62,710 nt of DNA, taken from an uncultured Lachnoanaerobaculum sp. GTDB taxonomy: Bacteria; Bacillota; Clostridia; Lachnospirales; Lachnospiraceae. The position numbers and the translations under genes were made by a program. Of the stretch, positions 14,031-22,317 are shown piece after piece. The stretch's first letter is position 1; each line of letters opens with the position of its first letter. Where the stretch lies: positions 1 through 62,710 of the forward strand of contig NZ_CALLVU010000064.1 of assembly GCF_938015485.1 (NCBI RefSeq), in the 5' to 3' direction. The notes beneath the pieces were generated by a model, which was given only the letters and a program-made list of their open reading frames with translations, made no database searches and was not told where the DNA came from.

Positions 14031-14242
14031 TGGCAGGAGTGGTTATACCATATTTGGGACCGGATGGAGAGCATAAAGGAAAAATTGAACTTATAGACAT
14101 AAACAAGAAAAAGACAGAACCACTAAAAGGTGAAGTCGGTAGATTAAGAGAAAGAGTTACATGGCTTAAAAGTATAGTATGGGGACTGGTTGCACTAAAC
14201 ATAGCCACGATAGCAATAGTAATACATTTAGTGACTAAGTAG
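14030..14242 (+). CDS. Small protein with C-terminal membrane segment
   Basis: 70 residues from ATG 14030 with GGAGG 9 nt upstream; GTG 14027 is an alternative. The N-terminal 45 residues are polar, and a single transmembrane helix follows at about 48-67 (IVWGLVALNIATIAIVIHLV). Small tail-anchored proteins of this layout occur in early regions of Firmicute phages. Function unknown. Confidence 0.6.
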   Translation: MAGVVIPYLGPDGEHKGKIELIDINKKKTEPLKGEVGRLRERVTWLKSIVWGLVALNIATIAIVIHLVTK

Positions 14243-14261
14243 AAAAGATAAGGAGGATCGT

Positions 14262-14504
14262 ATGCCAAGACTTACACCATCCGCCACTGAGATGATGGAT
14301 AGAGAATACAGGGCGGCATATAAGGCGGGGTTAGAGCTTAAAGGTCTTACACCTGCAAACATCGCAAAATTACTCGGAACATGTGAAAAAACAGTAAAAA
14401 GGCGAAAAGATAAGCCGGGGGATTTGAAGTTGTTTGAGTTAAGAGCAATAGCAGAGAAACTTAACTTCACACCTGAGCAAGTAGTAAGGATGATTTTAAA
14501 GTAG
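14262..14504 (+). CDS. Small helix-turn-helix protein
   Basis: 80 residues with AAGGAGG before ATG 14262. Residues 28-75 (LTPANIAKLLGTCEKTVKRRKDKPGDLKLFELRAIAEKL, given only for its start and end) read as an XRE-like HTH followed by a helix. It may be a transcription factor or the missing excisionase; excisionases are small basic winged-helix or HTH proteins. The exact role is not shown. Confidence 0.6.
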   Translation: MPRLTPSATEMMDREYRAAYKAGLELKGLTPANIAKLLGTCEKTVKRRKDKPGDLKLFELRAIAEKLNFTPEQVVRMILK

Positions 14505-14517
14505 AGGAGGAAAAAGG

Positions 14518-14763
14518 ATGACTGAGGAAAAAATGATGGAACTCTGTAAGGAGATAGTACCGGCGATAGAGAAAATAAGGGAAGCTTTTATAAGGCACGG
14601 AATAGAAAAAAGCGTGCACCTTAACATAAACAACAATGATGACTGCCAAGTGACAATGATTGGATGGCGAAAAGACTTTGACGGTTGGGATTTAACAAAA
14701 TTTAAAAACAAACCGTATGAGATATGGCAAAAGGGAGAGCCAGTGCCGGTGGATAAGGAATAG
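14518..14763 (+). CDS. Unrecognised 81-residue early protein
   Basis: ATG 14518 with GAGGAGG upstream. N-terminal helices (MTEEKMMELCKEIVPAIEKI) precede a short beta-rich segment with DDCQVTMIGW. No membrane segment. Spaced 13 nt after the HTH gene and 9 nt before the next gene, so part of the early operon. Function unknown. Confidence 0.55.
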   Translation: MTEEKMMELCKEIVPAIEKIREAFIRHGIEKSVHLNINNNDDCQVTMIGWRKDFDGWDLTKFKNKPYEIWQKGEPVPVDKE

Positions 14764-14772
14764 GGGTTTAAC

Positions 14773-15201
14773 ATGGAAACACTGGATATAAAAACAGCTA
14801 TTCAGATAGCGAAGATACTGGCAGCAGCTCCGAATGAGCGAATACCTATGATACTTGATGTATTTGAAAAGGCGGATGTTGAGATTAATGGCCTTGATGA
14901 GCTTTCAGAGTGGGTAGCACTAAGTAGGCAGACAGCATTAATTGATACAGAGGACTTTGTAGAGGCTCTTATTAAAGGAAGAACTATGACAGGTTCAGAG
15001 TATAGAATACCTACTTCAGAGTTTAATAGCTACTGTAGTTTAAAAGGTGTCAGTGCCAGATACGCAAGAAAGCATCTGTATGAGAAAGGCTTTATAAGAA
15101 GTGGAACAGACAAAGGAAAGGTTAATTATACTTTATCCGTTCCGGATCCAACTACAAAGAAACAGATTAGATGTGTATGCATCATACCAAAAAACGAATA
15201 G
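14773..15201 (+). CDS. Early phage protein with winged-helix-like C-terminus
   Basis: 142 residues. The N-terminal half is helical and acidic. The C-terminal half (SEYRIPTSEFNSYCSLKG, then ARKHLYEKGFIRSG) looks like a winged-helix domain of the type seen at the C-terminus of phage replication proteins. It may bind DNA. It lies immediately before a set of DnaA-box-like repeats (15282-15314). Start ATG 14773 has a weak ribosome binding site. Family not recognised. Confidence 0.55.
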   Translation: METLDIKTAIQIAKILAAAPNERIPMILDVFEKADVEINGLDELSEWVALSRQTALIDTEDFVEALIKGRTMTGSEYRIPTSEFNSYCSLKGVSARYARKHLYEKGFIRSGTDKGKVNYTLSVPDPTTKKQIRCVCIIPKNE

Positions 15202-15302
15202 AGAATAAACGGGACAAGTATAAAGCTGGTGTAACAACCAAAGGTCAAGCGGTTTCAGAACAGCAAGTAATAGATATTCAATGTGGACAAATAAGTGGAT
15301 AA
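15171..15302 (+). CDS. Possible 43-codon ORF overlapping the repeat cluster
   Basis: An open frame from ATG 15171 or 15177 runs out of the previous gene in another frame and through the first repeats to TAA 15300-15302. It reads coherently (KAGVTTKGQAVSEQQVIDIQ) but has no ribosome binding site. It could be translated by coupling, be a relic, or be meaningless. Confidence 0.2.
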   Translation: MCMHHTKKRIENKRDKYKAGVTTKGQAVSEQQVIDIQCGQISG

Positions 15303-15314
15303 GTATGTGGATAA
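15282..15314 (+). repeat. Three DnaA-box-like iterons with 12-bp period
   Basis: TGTGGACAA (15282-15290), AGTGGATAA (15294-15302) and TGTGGATAA (15306-15314) are in direct orientation, exactly 12 bp apart. The third is the complement of the perfect DnaA box TTATCCACA, and the other two differ by one base each. The site may recruit host DnaA for phage replication or regulate the genes around it. Confidence 0.6.
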
Positions 15315-15333
15315 CTAAAGGAGGTATAAGAAG

Positions 15334-15657
15334 GTGAGTAAAATGCTTAAAGGGGTAGAGATACCAACATTAAAGAAAAATGATGAGGAGAATCAACTTG
15401 AAAGTTCCCTGCAGGAATTGGAGAACAAATACAGCATTCTGGTCAGAGAAATAGAAAATAAGAATAGTGTTTTAATAAGGGAAACAGATCTGTTAAGAAA
15501 GTCAATAATCAGACTGGATAGAAGATTTGATGTAATAGACAGACTTAGGCGAAAACTGATATGGACTGTTTTTATATGCACAGGGATAGGGTGTGTTGTT
15601 CTAAACGGTGTCATCTTAACTATGCTATTACGATTACTTTTACTTTTAGGGAGGTGA
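15334..15657 (+). CDS. Coiled-coil protein with C-terminal membrane segment
   Basis: 107 residues from GTG 15334, preceded by AAAGGAGG. Residues 18-70 form a charged coiled coil (ENQLESSLQELENKY), and residues 75-104 form a long hydrophobic stretch, enough for one or two membrane passes. Likely membrane-bound with a cytoplasmic coiled coil. It lies directly after the DnaA-box-like repeats. Function unknown; superinfection exclusion is one option but has no direct support. Confidence 0.6.
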   Translation: MSKMLKGVEIPTLKKNDEENQLESSLQELENKYSILVREIENKNSVLIRETDLLRKSIIRLDRRFDVIDRLRRKLIWTVFICTGIGCVVLNGVILTMLLRLLLLLGR

Positions 15658-15663
15658 CAAGCC

Positions 15664-16032
15664 TTGAAGATGGCATTAAAAGAGGGGCAGGTATTTATAA
15701 AGGAAGCGGACAATGTTCAATTCCAAATTATAAAAAGTTGGGGAAAGATGAAATGGAGTAGAGCAAGTCAGACACTAAGTGGAGTAGCAGATATTGAGTT
15801 GCTGAATAAGTTAGCTGGCCTTGTGAACCTTCCAGTGAGCATAGAAGCTGAGCGAAAGCGACTTAATAGAATAATGGCAGCGGTAGACAAGGAAAGAGTA
15901 AATGAGAACCCTGTACCAATGATAGAACCACCGATTAAGGTCTCGCCATTTAAGCATCAGATCAGAGGGTACAACATGGCACTAATGGTGCTGGGGTTTG
16001 TAGAACCACCAAAACAACTTAAAGGAGAATAG
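15664..16032 (+). CDS. N-terminal part of a split SNF2-type helicase
   Basis: 122 residues from TTG 15664, 9 nt after GGGAGG. The end of the sequence (VSPFKHQIRGYNMALMVLGF) is the Q-motif-like lead-in that in SNF2-type phage helicases stands just before the Walker A motif. The Walker A and all later motifs are in a separate gene at 17293-18642. Between the two lie three unrelated genes with their own ribosome binding sites. The N-part therefore looks like the first piece of a helicase made in two polypeptides, or a relic of a disrupted gene. The reading of homology is from memory of the family. Confidence 0.65.
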   Translation: MKMALKEGQVFIKEADNVQFQIIKSWGKMKWSRASQTLSGVADIELLNKLAGLVNLPVSIEAERKRLNRIMAAVDKERVNENPVPMIEPPIKVSPFKHQIRGYNMALMVLGFVEPPKQLKGE

Positions 16033-16036
16033 ATAC

Positions 16037-16399
16037 ATGAAAAAGAGTAAGAACTACCAAAAAATTATAAGTCAGTTAGAGGACTTATATGTTCATGTAT
16101 CAGATATGGCAAAGATAGATGATGATGACAGCAATAGTGTTTGGATCAAGGATAAAAAAGCATTACAGGAAGCAATAGGAATCATTGATGATTATGAAAA
16201 AGCTACAGAGCAGGCATCACTACTCGTACAGAGATATGAGGTAGGAGCAAAGGTTATACATAGAGATATGGATATATACGTTTGTCCTAATTGTGGTAGA
16301 AGGGCGAAGCTCAATCATGCTTATTGTCATTGGTGCGGGAAGAAACTGCTATGGAATAGTATTCCGGTTTCACATCGAAAAGTGAAAAAGAAAAAATGA
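16037..16399 (+). CDS. Zinc-ribbon protein inserted in the helicase locus
   Basis: 120 residues; AAGGAG before ATG 16037. The N-terminal two thirds are helical and acidic. The C-terminus has two CxxC knuckles, CPNCGRRAKLNHAYCHWCGKK (starting at C85), typical of a zinc ribbon. Such proteins are common in Firmicute prophages, without known function. The gene sits between the two helicase parts. Confidence 0.65.
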   Translation: MKKSKNYQKIISQLEDLYVHVSDMAKIDDDDSNSVWIKDKKALQEAIGIIDDYEKATEQASLLVQRYEVGAKVIHRDMDIYVCPNCGRRAKLNHAYCHWCGKKLLWNSIPVSHRKVKKKK

Positions 16400-16407
16400 G
16401 GAGGAGC

Positions 16408-16566
16408 ATGAAACAAATAAAAATAAATGTTCCGGATGGAACGCAATTGCTGCATGTATTGGTGGTTATAGATATGGGTAAAGAAATTCACTATGAAACA
16501 AAATTCTGTGATTTAAGAGATGGTAATACAGAGTACTCTCTTAATTCCAATGATGAAAAAATATAG
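16408..16566 (+). CDS. 52-residue protein
   Basis: ATG 16408 has GAGGAG 3 to 8 nt upstream; the frame ends TAG 16564-16566. The protein (MKQIKINVPDGTQLLHVLVV...) is probably a small beta-rich fold. It lies between the zinc-ribbon and exonuclease genes. Not recognised. Confidence 0.5.
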   Translation: MKQIKINVPDGTQLLHVLVVIDMGKEIHYETKFCDLRDGNTEYSLNSNDEKI

Positions 16567-16581
16567 GAGAATCAAAAGGAA

Positions 16582-17292
16582 ATGTTTGAGAAAATATTTG
16601 AAAAATACAATCAAATTATATTTTTTGATACAGAAACAACAGGATTTAATCCTGAAAGAATGGATCAAATAATAGAGCTGGCAGCTATAAGTATTGATAA
16701 AACCGGTAGACAGCAGGAGATGGATGAATTTATAAAGCTTTTCAGAATACAAGAACTACCACAAAAAATCACAGAATTAACTGGAATTTCAAGTGATACA
16801 CTTTCAGACCAAGGAAAAGATGAGGTGGCAGTGCTGAAGAAATTTATAAACATGTTACAGAATAATGGGCATACACTTCTAATAGCACATAATGCCCAGT
16901 TCGACCTTAAATTTATGGCATATGCAATTCATAGAAACAAGAATAAAGAGTGGATGCAGGTGTTTAATGATTGCGACTATCTCGATACCTTAACAGTATA
17001 CAAAGATCGCAGGCAGTATCCGCATAGATTAGAGTCAGCAATAGTTCAGTATCATTTGATTAATAAAGTAAAAAATAGCCATAGAGCGATAGATGATTGC
17101 AGAGCACTTATTGAAGTGGCAAGGTGTATGTATGAAGAGAGAGAAGACTTGGATAGATATGTAAATCTATTCGGATTTAATCCAAGATATGGTCCTGATG
17201 AAAAAAAGCTTAAAAAAGTCACATATGTAAGTCAGAGCATGGATGCTTACTTGGGTAGACCATTATATGAAACTATAAAAAAGGGAGTATAG
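16582..17292 (+). CDS. DEDDh-family 3'-5' exonuclease (DnaQ-like)
   Basis: 236 residues with Exo I FDTETTGF (D16, E18), Exo II HNAQFD (D108) and Exo III HRAIDD (H167, D172): all catalytic acids and the histidine of DnaQ-type exonucleases. It could proofread or trim DNA during phage replication or recombination. The last 50 residues are a family-independent tail. It ends with TAG directly before the ATG of the helicase C-part, so the two are coupled. Start ATG 16582 follows AGGAG. Confidence 0.88.
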   Translation: MFEKIFEKYNQIIFFDTETTGFNPERMDQIIELAAISIDKTGRQQEMDEFIKLFRIQELPQKITELTGISSDTLSDQGKDEVAVLKKFINMLQNNGHTLLIAHNAQFDLKFMAYAIHRNKNKEWMQVFNDCDYLDTLTVYKDRRQYPHRLESAIVQYHLINKVKNSHRAIDDCRALIEVARCMYEEREDLDRYVNLFGFNPRYGPDEKKLKKVTYVSQSMDAYLGRPLYETIKKGV

Positions 17293-18642
17293 ATGGGCAT
17301 ACAAAATAAAGGATTTGGATTCCTATTTGAAATGGGGTGTGGAAAAACACTCACAGCCATAGCCACACTGGGTACAGCTTATAAACTTGGAAAAATAGAA
17401 AAAGTTCTGATTATAGCACCCACATCAGTCTGTAGTGTATGGCCTAAAGAGTTTGACGATTACGCAGATTTTAAGTCAATAGTAAAAGTTCTTTTAGGAG
17501 ATAAGGATAAAAGAATCAAGGCACTCTCTGACTTGAACAGCTTTCCGTTTAAAGCATTAAAGGTGGCCGTAATTAATTATGAAAGTACATGGAGAGAAGA
17601 TATATTCGAGGCGTTATACAACTGGGACGCAGACATGATTATATGTGACGAGAGTCAAAGAATAAAGACTCATGATGCGGAACAGTCAAAGGCAATCCAT
17701 AAATTGGGAGACCAGGCACGATACAAACTGATTCTTTCAGGAACTCCAGTACAAAATAATGCTATAGATTTGTACAGCCAATACAGGTTCCTAGATCCAA
17801 CAATATTCGGTACTAATTTCTATCAATTTAGAAATCGCTATGCGATTATGGGAGGCTTTAACAGGCATCAAATAGTTGGCTACAGAGACCTTGACCAGCT
17901 GATACAAAAAGAACATTCAATAGCTTACAGAGTTACAAAGGAAGAGGCCTTGGACTTACCGGAGCAGACATTTCTTGAGAGAAGAATAACTCTAACTGCA
18001 AAGGAAAAGAATATATATAACAAGATCAAAAGAGAAAGCTTTGCAGAACTTGATGGTGGTGGGAAGGTTACAGTCACAACTGTACTCACTAAGCTCCTAA
18101 GACTACAGCAGTTCACAGGTGGTTTTTTGGTGGCTGATGGGTCCGAAAAGGCTGAGCTTGTGAGCAAAGGTAAGCTCAATGCTTTAGAAGAAATCATTGA
18201 TGATTATGTGGTGGATGCAGGAAAGAAGCTTGTAATTTTCGCAAGGTTTAGACCGGAGATAGATTTAATCGGTCAAATGCTTGCAAAGAAAAAAATCAAG
18301 TATGGATCCATATATGGAGATGTAAAACTGGAAGATAGAGGTGGCATAGTTAAAGATTTTCAGATAAATGAGGATACTAAAGTATTCCTTGCACAAATTG
18401 ATACTGCAGGACTTGGAATCACACTAACTGCTGCAGATACATGTGTATATTATTCCGTCAATTTTAATTATGCAGCGTACTCACAGAGTCTCGCCAGAAT
18501 CCACCGTATAGGGCAGAAGAATATCTGTACATATATTCATTTAATTACAGAGGGAACGGTGGATGAAACAATACTGAAAGCACTTGCTAAAAAAGAGGAC
18601 TTGGCAAAGACGATAGTGGATGAATGGAGAAATTATTTTTAA
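17293..18642 (+). CDS. SNF2-type helicase, motor part lacking its N-terminus
   Basis: 449 residues starting MGIQNKGFGFLFEMGCGKT. Walker A EMGCGKT (13-19), DESQ box (119-122), SGTPVQN (149-155) and the C-terminal motor with RIHRIGQ (402-408) are all present. There are only 12 residues ahead of Walker A, where the family has about 100 or more; the missing N-terminal segment is matched by the separate gene 15664-16032. The enzyme may work as a complex of the two parts. GGGAG precedes ATG 17293, which directly follows the exonuclease stop. Confidence 0.88.
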   Translation: MGIQNKGFGFLFEMGCGKTLTAIATLGTAYKLGKIEKVLIIAPTSVCSVWPKEFDDYADFKSIVKVLLGDKDKRIKALSDLNSFPFKALKVAVINYESTWREDIFEALYNWDADMIICDESQRIKTHDAEQSKAIHKLGDQARYKLILSGTPVQNNAIDLYSQYRFLDPTIFGTNFYQFRNRYAIMGGFNRHQIVGYRDLDQLIQKEHSIAYRVTKEEALDLPEQTFLERRITLTAKEKNIYNKIKRESFAELDGGGKVTVTTVLTKLLRLQQFTGGFLVADGSEKAELVSKGKLNALEEIIDDYVVDAGKKLVIFARFRPEIDLIGQMLAKKKIKYGSIYGDVKLEDRGGIVKDFQINEDTKVFLAQIDTAGLGITLTAADTCVYYSVNFNYAAYSQSLARIHRIGQKNICTYIHLITEGTVDETILKALAKKEDLAKTIVDEWRNYF

Positions 18643-18657
18643 TTATGGAGGTTCAAA

Positions 18658-19134
18658 ATGCCAAATTGGTGCGAGGGGGAACTGAAGATAAGAGGAAAGA
18701 AGAATGACATAATTAGATTTATGGAAGAAGGTATACAACCAATGACTCCACTTGCTGAAAGTTTGGAAAAAATAAAGTTTACTCGTGGCAAATCCTCTAC
18801 CTATGTAATGTCTACATGCAAGAGAAAATATTTAATTATAGAGGCAGGGAGAGCTTTTATTGATAAATTTATGATTGAATTTGAAAATCTAGAAAGCGAT
18901 GAAACAGATATACATGTGGAAGCATTCCCGGCAAGGTTTGCATGGAAAATAAATGCAGAGAAACTTCAGGATATTGCTAAAAAATACAACATTGATATTA
19001 AAATTCTAGGATTTGAGTGCGGTGGACAGTTTAATCAATTGGTAGAGATTGTAGATAAGAAAATAATAAAGAACGAGATTATAACCTATAAAGATTATCA
19101 ATGGGAATGTCCATTTTCAAAAATGGGTGGATGA
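18658..19134 (+). CDS. Api92-like ferredoxin-fold protein (DUF1281-like)
   Basis: 158 residues opening MPNWCEGELKIRGKKNDI, the usual opening of the Api92-like/DUF1281 family, a ferredoxin-like fold found in phages and mobile elements. FVEAFPARFAW-like and FECGGQFNQL segments support a complete domain. Function unknown. GGAGG precedes ATG 18658. Confidence 0.65.
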   Translation: MPNWCEGELKIRGKKNDIIRFMEEGIQPMTPLAESLEKIKFTRGKSSTYVMSTCKRKYLIIEAGRAFIDKFMIEFENLESDETDIHVEAFPARFAWKINAEKLQDIAKKYNIDIKILGFECGGQFNQLVEIVDKKIIKNEIITYKDYQWECPFSKMGG

Positions 19135-19174
19135 AAGGAAGAAGAAATGGGTAAGTTAAAAGGAGACAATTTAT

Positions 19175-19393
19175 ATGGGATTAATGGATGTTTTTAAAGA
19201 AGAAGAAACCGCTAATTTAAAATTGAGTACATTATATGAATTATTAAAACAAAGTGCTCAAAAGGAATTAATCATAAATGGAATAAATTGTGATGTTCCG
19301 CATAAGTATTTAAGAGAAATTATAACCGGCAATTCGGAATCAAATATATTTTCCGGTGTAGATAATATTAGCTCTAAAGAAAGAGAGGAATAA
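19175..19393 (+). CDS. Unrecognised 72-residue protein
   Basis: ATG 19175 has AAAGGAG upstream. The protein (MGLMDVFKEEETANLKLSTL...) is acidic and helical. It ends one nucleotide before the start of the next gene. Function unknown. Confidence 0.5.
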   Translation: MGLMDVFKEEETANLKLSTLYELLKQSAQKELIINGINCDVPHKYLREIITGNSESNIFSGVDNISSKEREE

Positions 19394-19394
19394 T

Positions 19395-19865
19395 ATGGAA
19401 ACAGTAATAACATTAGGTGACAAAGTAAGAGCTTATAAGGATCTCTTAGATAAAAAGGATGAGCTGGCAGAACAGACAAAGGAAAATAACAAGAAACTTG
19501 ATGAACTTGAGCAGGAAATCGCACAGCAGATGGTAGATGAAGAAAAGCCAGATACTACGGTAGACGGCTTCAAATACAGCCTGCAGGAGAAGACCATATA
19601 CTCCAAAATTGGAGAAGATAAGCTTATGGAGAAGGGCTTGGACTTCTTTGAAATACTTCGTGAAGAAGGGTTCGGAGATTTGATTGTTGAAAGAGTGGAT
19701 TCAAGGACACTTAATTCAGCGATGAATAATCTTGTAGAGGAGACAGGAGAGCTTCCAGAAGGGCTTGCGGAATGCTTAAGTGTTTACTCACAGCTAAAAG
19801 TTTCAAAGCGTAGGGCAAATACAAAGGCTCTTAGTAGAGCAAAGAAAGCACAGGAGGAAATCTGA
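19395..19865 (+). CDS. Phage protein with N-terminal coiled coil, recombination module
   Basis: 156 residues. Residues 5-50 are a charged coiled coil (KDELAEQTKENNKKLDELEQ); the rest is compact alpha/beta with KTIYSKIGEDKLMEKGLDFF. Proteins like this accompany Sak4-like ATPases and SSB in Firmicute phages, and the layout recalls Gp157 or Gam-like nuclease-associated proteins, without a firm assignment. Its TGA shares an A with the ATG of the next gene. Confidence 0.6.
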   Translation: METVITLGDKVRAYKDLLDKKDELAEQTKENNKKLDELEQEIAQQMVDEEKPDTTVDGFKYSLQEKTIYSKIGEDKLMEKGLDFFEILREEGFGDLIVERVDSRTLNSAMNNLVEETGELPEGLAECLSVYSQLKVSKRRANTKALSRAKKAQEEI

Positions 19866-20536
19866 TGAAAAGACTTAGTGAATATACAAATGAGGAACTT
19901 ATAAACCTTACAAAGGAAGAATATGATGAATTGATTGATTTTGAATGTATGTATGCAGGTGCACCATTATCAATTGAAACACCGACATATAAAGAGCTTC
20001 CATCTATTCCTGAACCTGAAGTGGTCCTGTATCAGGTAGCCGGATTTTTATTTGAAGACGAATCTGAAGCAAAAGAATTTTTAAAGGTTGTAAATAATCT
20101 AAAATCTTGCGTTGAAACAGATTATGATTACTACTCCGGAAATTCAAATTACAAATATGTGAAGAAAAGAAATGTACGACAGAATAATGGTATTACAGAA
20201 AAAAAGGTATACACAGAGGAAACATACTGCAGTGTTAGGGCAACTCTAAAAAGTATTGAAGATTTGGAAAAATACAATAGAGATGTAAAGGCTGAATATG
20301 AATCGAGATGGGCTCAAAGGAATGTAATTATTGGTGATGTTAATGAAGCAATAGACAAAGCTCGAGATGAATCTATAAAGTTAAAGAATGCTGTACGAAT
20401 GTATAAGAAATATTTAGAACTCAGTGAAGGGAATGAAACAATAGCACAAAGTTTCTTTTCTACTACGGAGTATGCGAACCTTTTCCCAAAGGTTTTAGAA
20501 AAGATTGCAGGTCAGGAGGGAGCAACTAATGGATAA
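19865..20536 (+). CDS. Unrecognised 223-residue phage protein
   Basis: Acidic, mostly helical protein with a predicted coiled coil near 150-190. No catalytic motif could be seen. It is translationally coupled on both sides: the ATG overlaps the previous stop, and the last 8 nt overlap the next gene. Its place between recombination genes suggests a replication or recombination accessory role. Function unknown. Confidence 0.55.
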   Translation: MKRLSEYTNEELINLTKEEYDELIDFECMYAGAPLSIETPTYKELPSIPEPEVVLYQVAGFLFEDESEAKEFLKVVNNLKSCVETDYDYYSGNSNYKYVKKRNVRQNNGITEKKVYTEETYCSVRATLKSIEDLEKYNRDVKAEYESRWAQRNVIIGDVNEAIDKARDESIKLKNAVRMYKKYLELSEGNETIAQSFFSTTEYANLFPKVLEKIAGQEGATNG

Positions 20537-20942
20537 CTACTTTGAGTGGAAAGATAATCTGAAAGATAATATGCAGGAAGTGGCCAATAGAACTCTTGAG
20601 CAAATACAGGAAAATGCGATTCTTTCAGAGGTTAAAAACAGGCATGAGGGATACGGTATATCTGCAGAACACTATATCATAATGCAGAAAGCTTTTAAAA
20701 GCGTAAAAACGGATATGGATGATTTCCTTAAGCTCTTACCGGTGGAAGATAAAAATGCTCTAAATACTGTTAGCTCACTGTATAATTCAGCCATTGACAT
20801 GGGAGTGGCTGCAATGGAGTTTGCTGCACAATGTAAGAGGATACTTGCTGATCTGTATGACAAAGAGAAATCGCCATTAGAGCAGTACATAGATGAGATA
20901 GAGTCAGATAAAGAAGACTTTGAAGATGTAGAGGAGAAATAA
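20529..20942 (+). CDS. Unrecognised 137-residue phage protein
   Basis: ATG 20529 is chosen because GGAGGG lies 9 nt upstream; an in-frame GTG at 20505 is within the previous gene. Helical protein with acidic C-terminus (DEIESDKEDFEDVEEK). One nucleotide separates it from the Sak4-like gene. Function unknown. Confidence 0.55.
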   Translation: MDNYFEWKDNLKDNMQEVANRTLEQIQENAILSEVKNRHEGYGISAEHYIIMQKAFKSVKTDMDDFLKLLPVEDKNALNTVSSLYNSAIDMGVAAMEFAAQCKRILADLYDKEKSPLEQYIDEIESDKEDFEDVEEK

Positions 20943-20943
20943 A

Positions 20944-21876
20944 ATGGCAAAAATTAATTTTACAATTACAAAAGCAAAAAAAGAACAAATTTGTGTCAAG
21001 GTATTAGTCAGCGGACCTTCAGGAAGTGGGAAGTCTTATTCAGCGCTTAGGCTGGCAACAGGTATTGCCGGCAGAGTGGGTGAAGATACAAAGATTGGCT
21101 ATATCGGAACTGAAGGAATGAGAGATAAGCTCTATGCAAACGAATTCGACTATGACCTTATAAGCTTAGAAGAATACAGCCCTGATTACTATATAGCTGC
21201 TATAGATGCATTTTTGGATGCAGGATATAAAGTAATAATAATTGACTCAATGACTCACCTGTGGAACTGGGTGCAGGACCAAGTGCAACTGCAGACAAAA
21301 GGAGATAATACATTTCAGGCGTGGGGAAAATATAAAAAGGAAAATAAGAAGATTATTGAGAAAATACTACTTGCCCCGGCACATATTATAGTGACAGCAA
21401 GGGGTAAGGATGAATATGTGCTTGAAGCAAATAGCAGAGGCAAGATGGCTCCAAGAAAAGTAGGAGTTGGAGCGCAACAGGATAAGGATATTGAGTATGA
21501 GTACATGGTTACTTGGATGATTGATCAGGACACTCACCTTGCTGAAGCTGTAAAAGACAACACTCATATATTTGAAGGTAAAATTCAGGTACTTGATGAG
21601 AAGTCAGGAGAAGCACTCTATGACTGGGCAAATGATGGTGATCCGGTAAAGTCTCCGTCACAGAGGGCAGAAGAGGTAAAAAAGATACAGGATGAAATTA
21701 CAGAAAAGGCAACAGAACTTGGTGGTTCAAAGAATAAAGATATGATGAAGTGGTATAAGGATAAGTTTGGTGGAAATCATAAGAATAATAAAGACCTTGA
21801 GTTCTTAAAGCAAGCTTTAAGCGAGATGGATCAATTCAAAGCAGTAGAGGAACAAAAGGAGGATAAAAGTGAATAA
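20944..21876 (+). CDS. Sak4-like phage AAA ATPase (single-strand annealing or recombinase family)
   Basis: 310 residues with Walker A GPSGSGKS (24-31) and Walker B VIIIDSMTH (about 98-106). This RecA-like phage ATPase family (AAA_24) includes Sak4 recombinases, which work with SSB in homologous recombination. The SSB gene follows and overlaps by 8 nt, the usual pairing. The C-terminal 80 residues are charged and perhaps contact SSB or DNA. Confidence 0.8.
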   Translation: MAKINFTITKAKKEQICVKVLVSGPSGSGKSYSALRLATGIAGRVGEDTKIGYIGTEGMRDKLYANEFDYDLISLEEYSPDYYIAAIDAFLDAGYKVIIIDSMTHLWNWVQDQVQLQTKGDNTFQAWGKYKKENKKIIEKILLAPAHIIVTARGKDEYVLEANSRGKMAPRKVGVGAQQDKDIEYEYMVTWMIDQDTHLAEAVKDNTHIFEGKIQVLDEKSGEALYDWANDGDPVKSPSQRAEEVKKIQDEITEKATELGGSKNKDMMKWYKDKFGGNHKNNKDLEFLKQALSEMDQFKAVEEQKEDKSE

Positions 21877-22306
21877 AGTAATACTTATCGGAAGATTTGT
21901 TCGTGATCCTGAAATAAGGTACACAACAAATGATAGATGCTGTGCAAATTTTAGTATAGCGGTAGATAGAAAGTATAAGCAGGAAGGACAGCAGGATGCA
22001 GACTTCCCCCGAGTAATCGCTTGGGGGAAAACTGCAGAATTCATTGAAAAATATTTCAGGCAGGGAATGAAGATAGTAATTGAAGGACGAATCCAGACAG
22101 GCAAATATACAAATAAAGAAGGTCAAACAGTCTATACAACTGATGTGGTCGCAGAGTCTGTTGAATTTGCCGAAAGTAAATCTGCTACATCAGGCAATAA
22201 TAACAAGTCGAAACCTGCAAAAAGCGACAACTATCAAGGCATGGATGAAGATGGATGGATGAGCATACCTGATGATGTGAATGATGAGGGACTGCCGTTT
22301 AATTAA
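21869..22306 (+). CDS. ssb: Single-stranded DNA-binding protein
   Basis: 145 residues from GTG 21869 with GGAGG upstream. An OB fold (MNKVILIGRFVRDPEIRYT) covers about 1-105, followed by a flexible linker and an acidic tail ending DDVNDEGLPFN, the interaction tip of SSBs. It covers single strands during phage replication and pairs with the Sak4-like ATPase. Confidence 0.95.
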   Translation: MNKVILIGRFVRDPEIRYTTNDRCCANFSIAVDRKYKQEGQQDADFPRVIAWGKTAEFIEKYFRQGMKIVIEGRIQTGKYTNKEGQTVYTTDVVAESVEFAESKSATSGNNNKSKPAKSDNYQGMDEDGWMSIPDDVNDEGLPFN

Positions 22307-22317
22307 AAGGAGGAACT

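Noticed and set aside
19148..19198. 16-codon ORF before the 72-residue gene
   Set aside because: It overlaps the next gene start and reads MGKLKGDNLYGINGCF without further support; probably chance.
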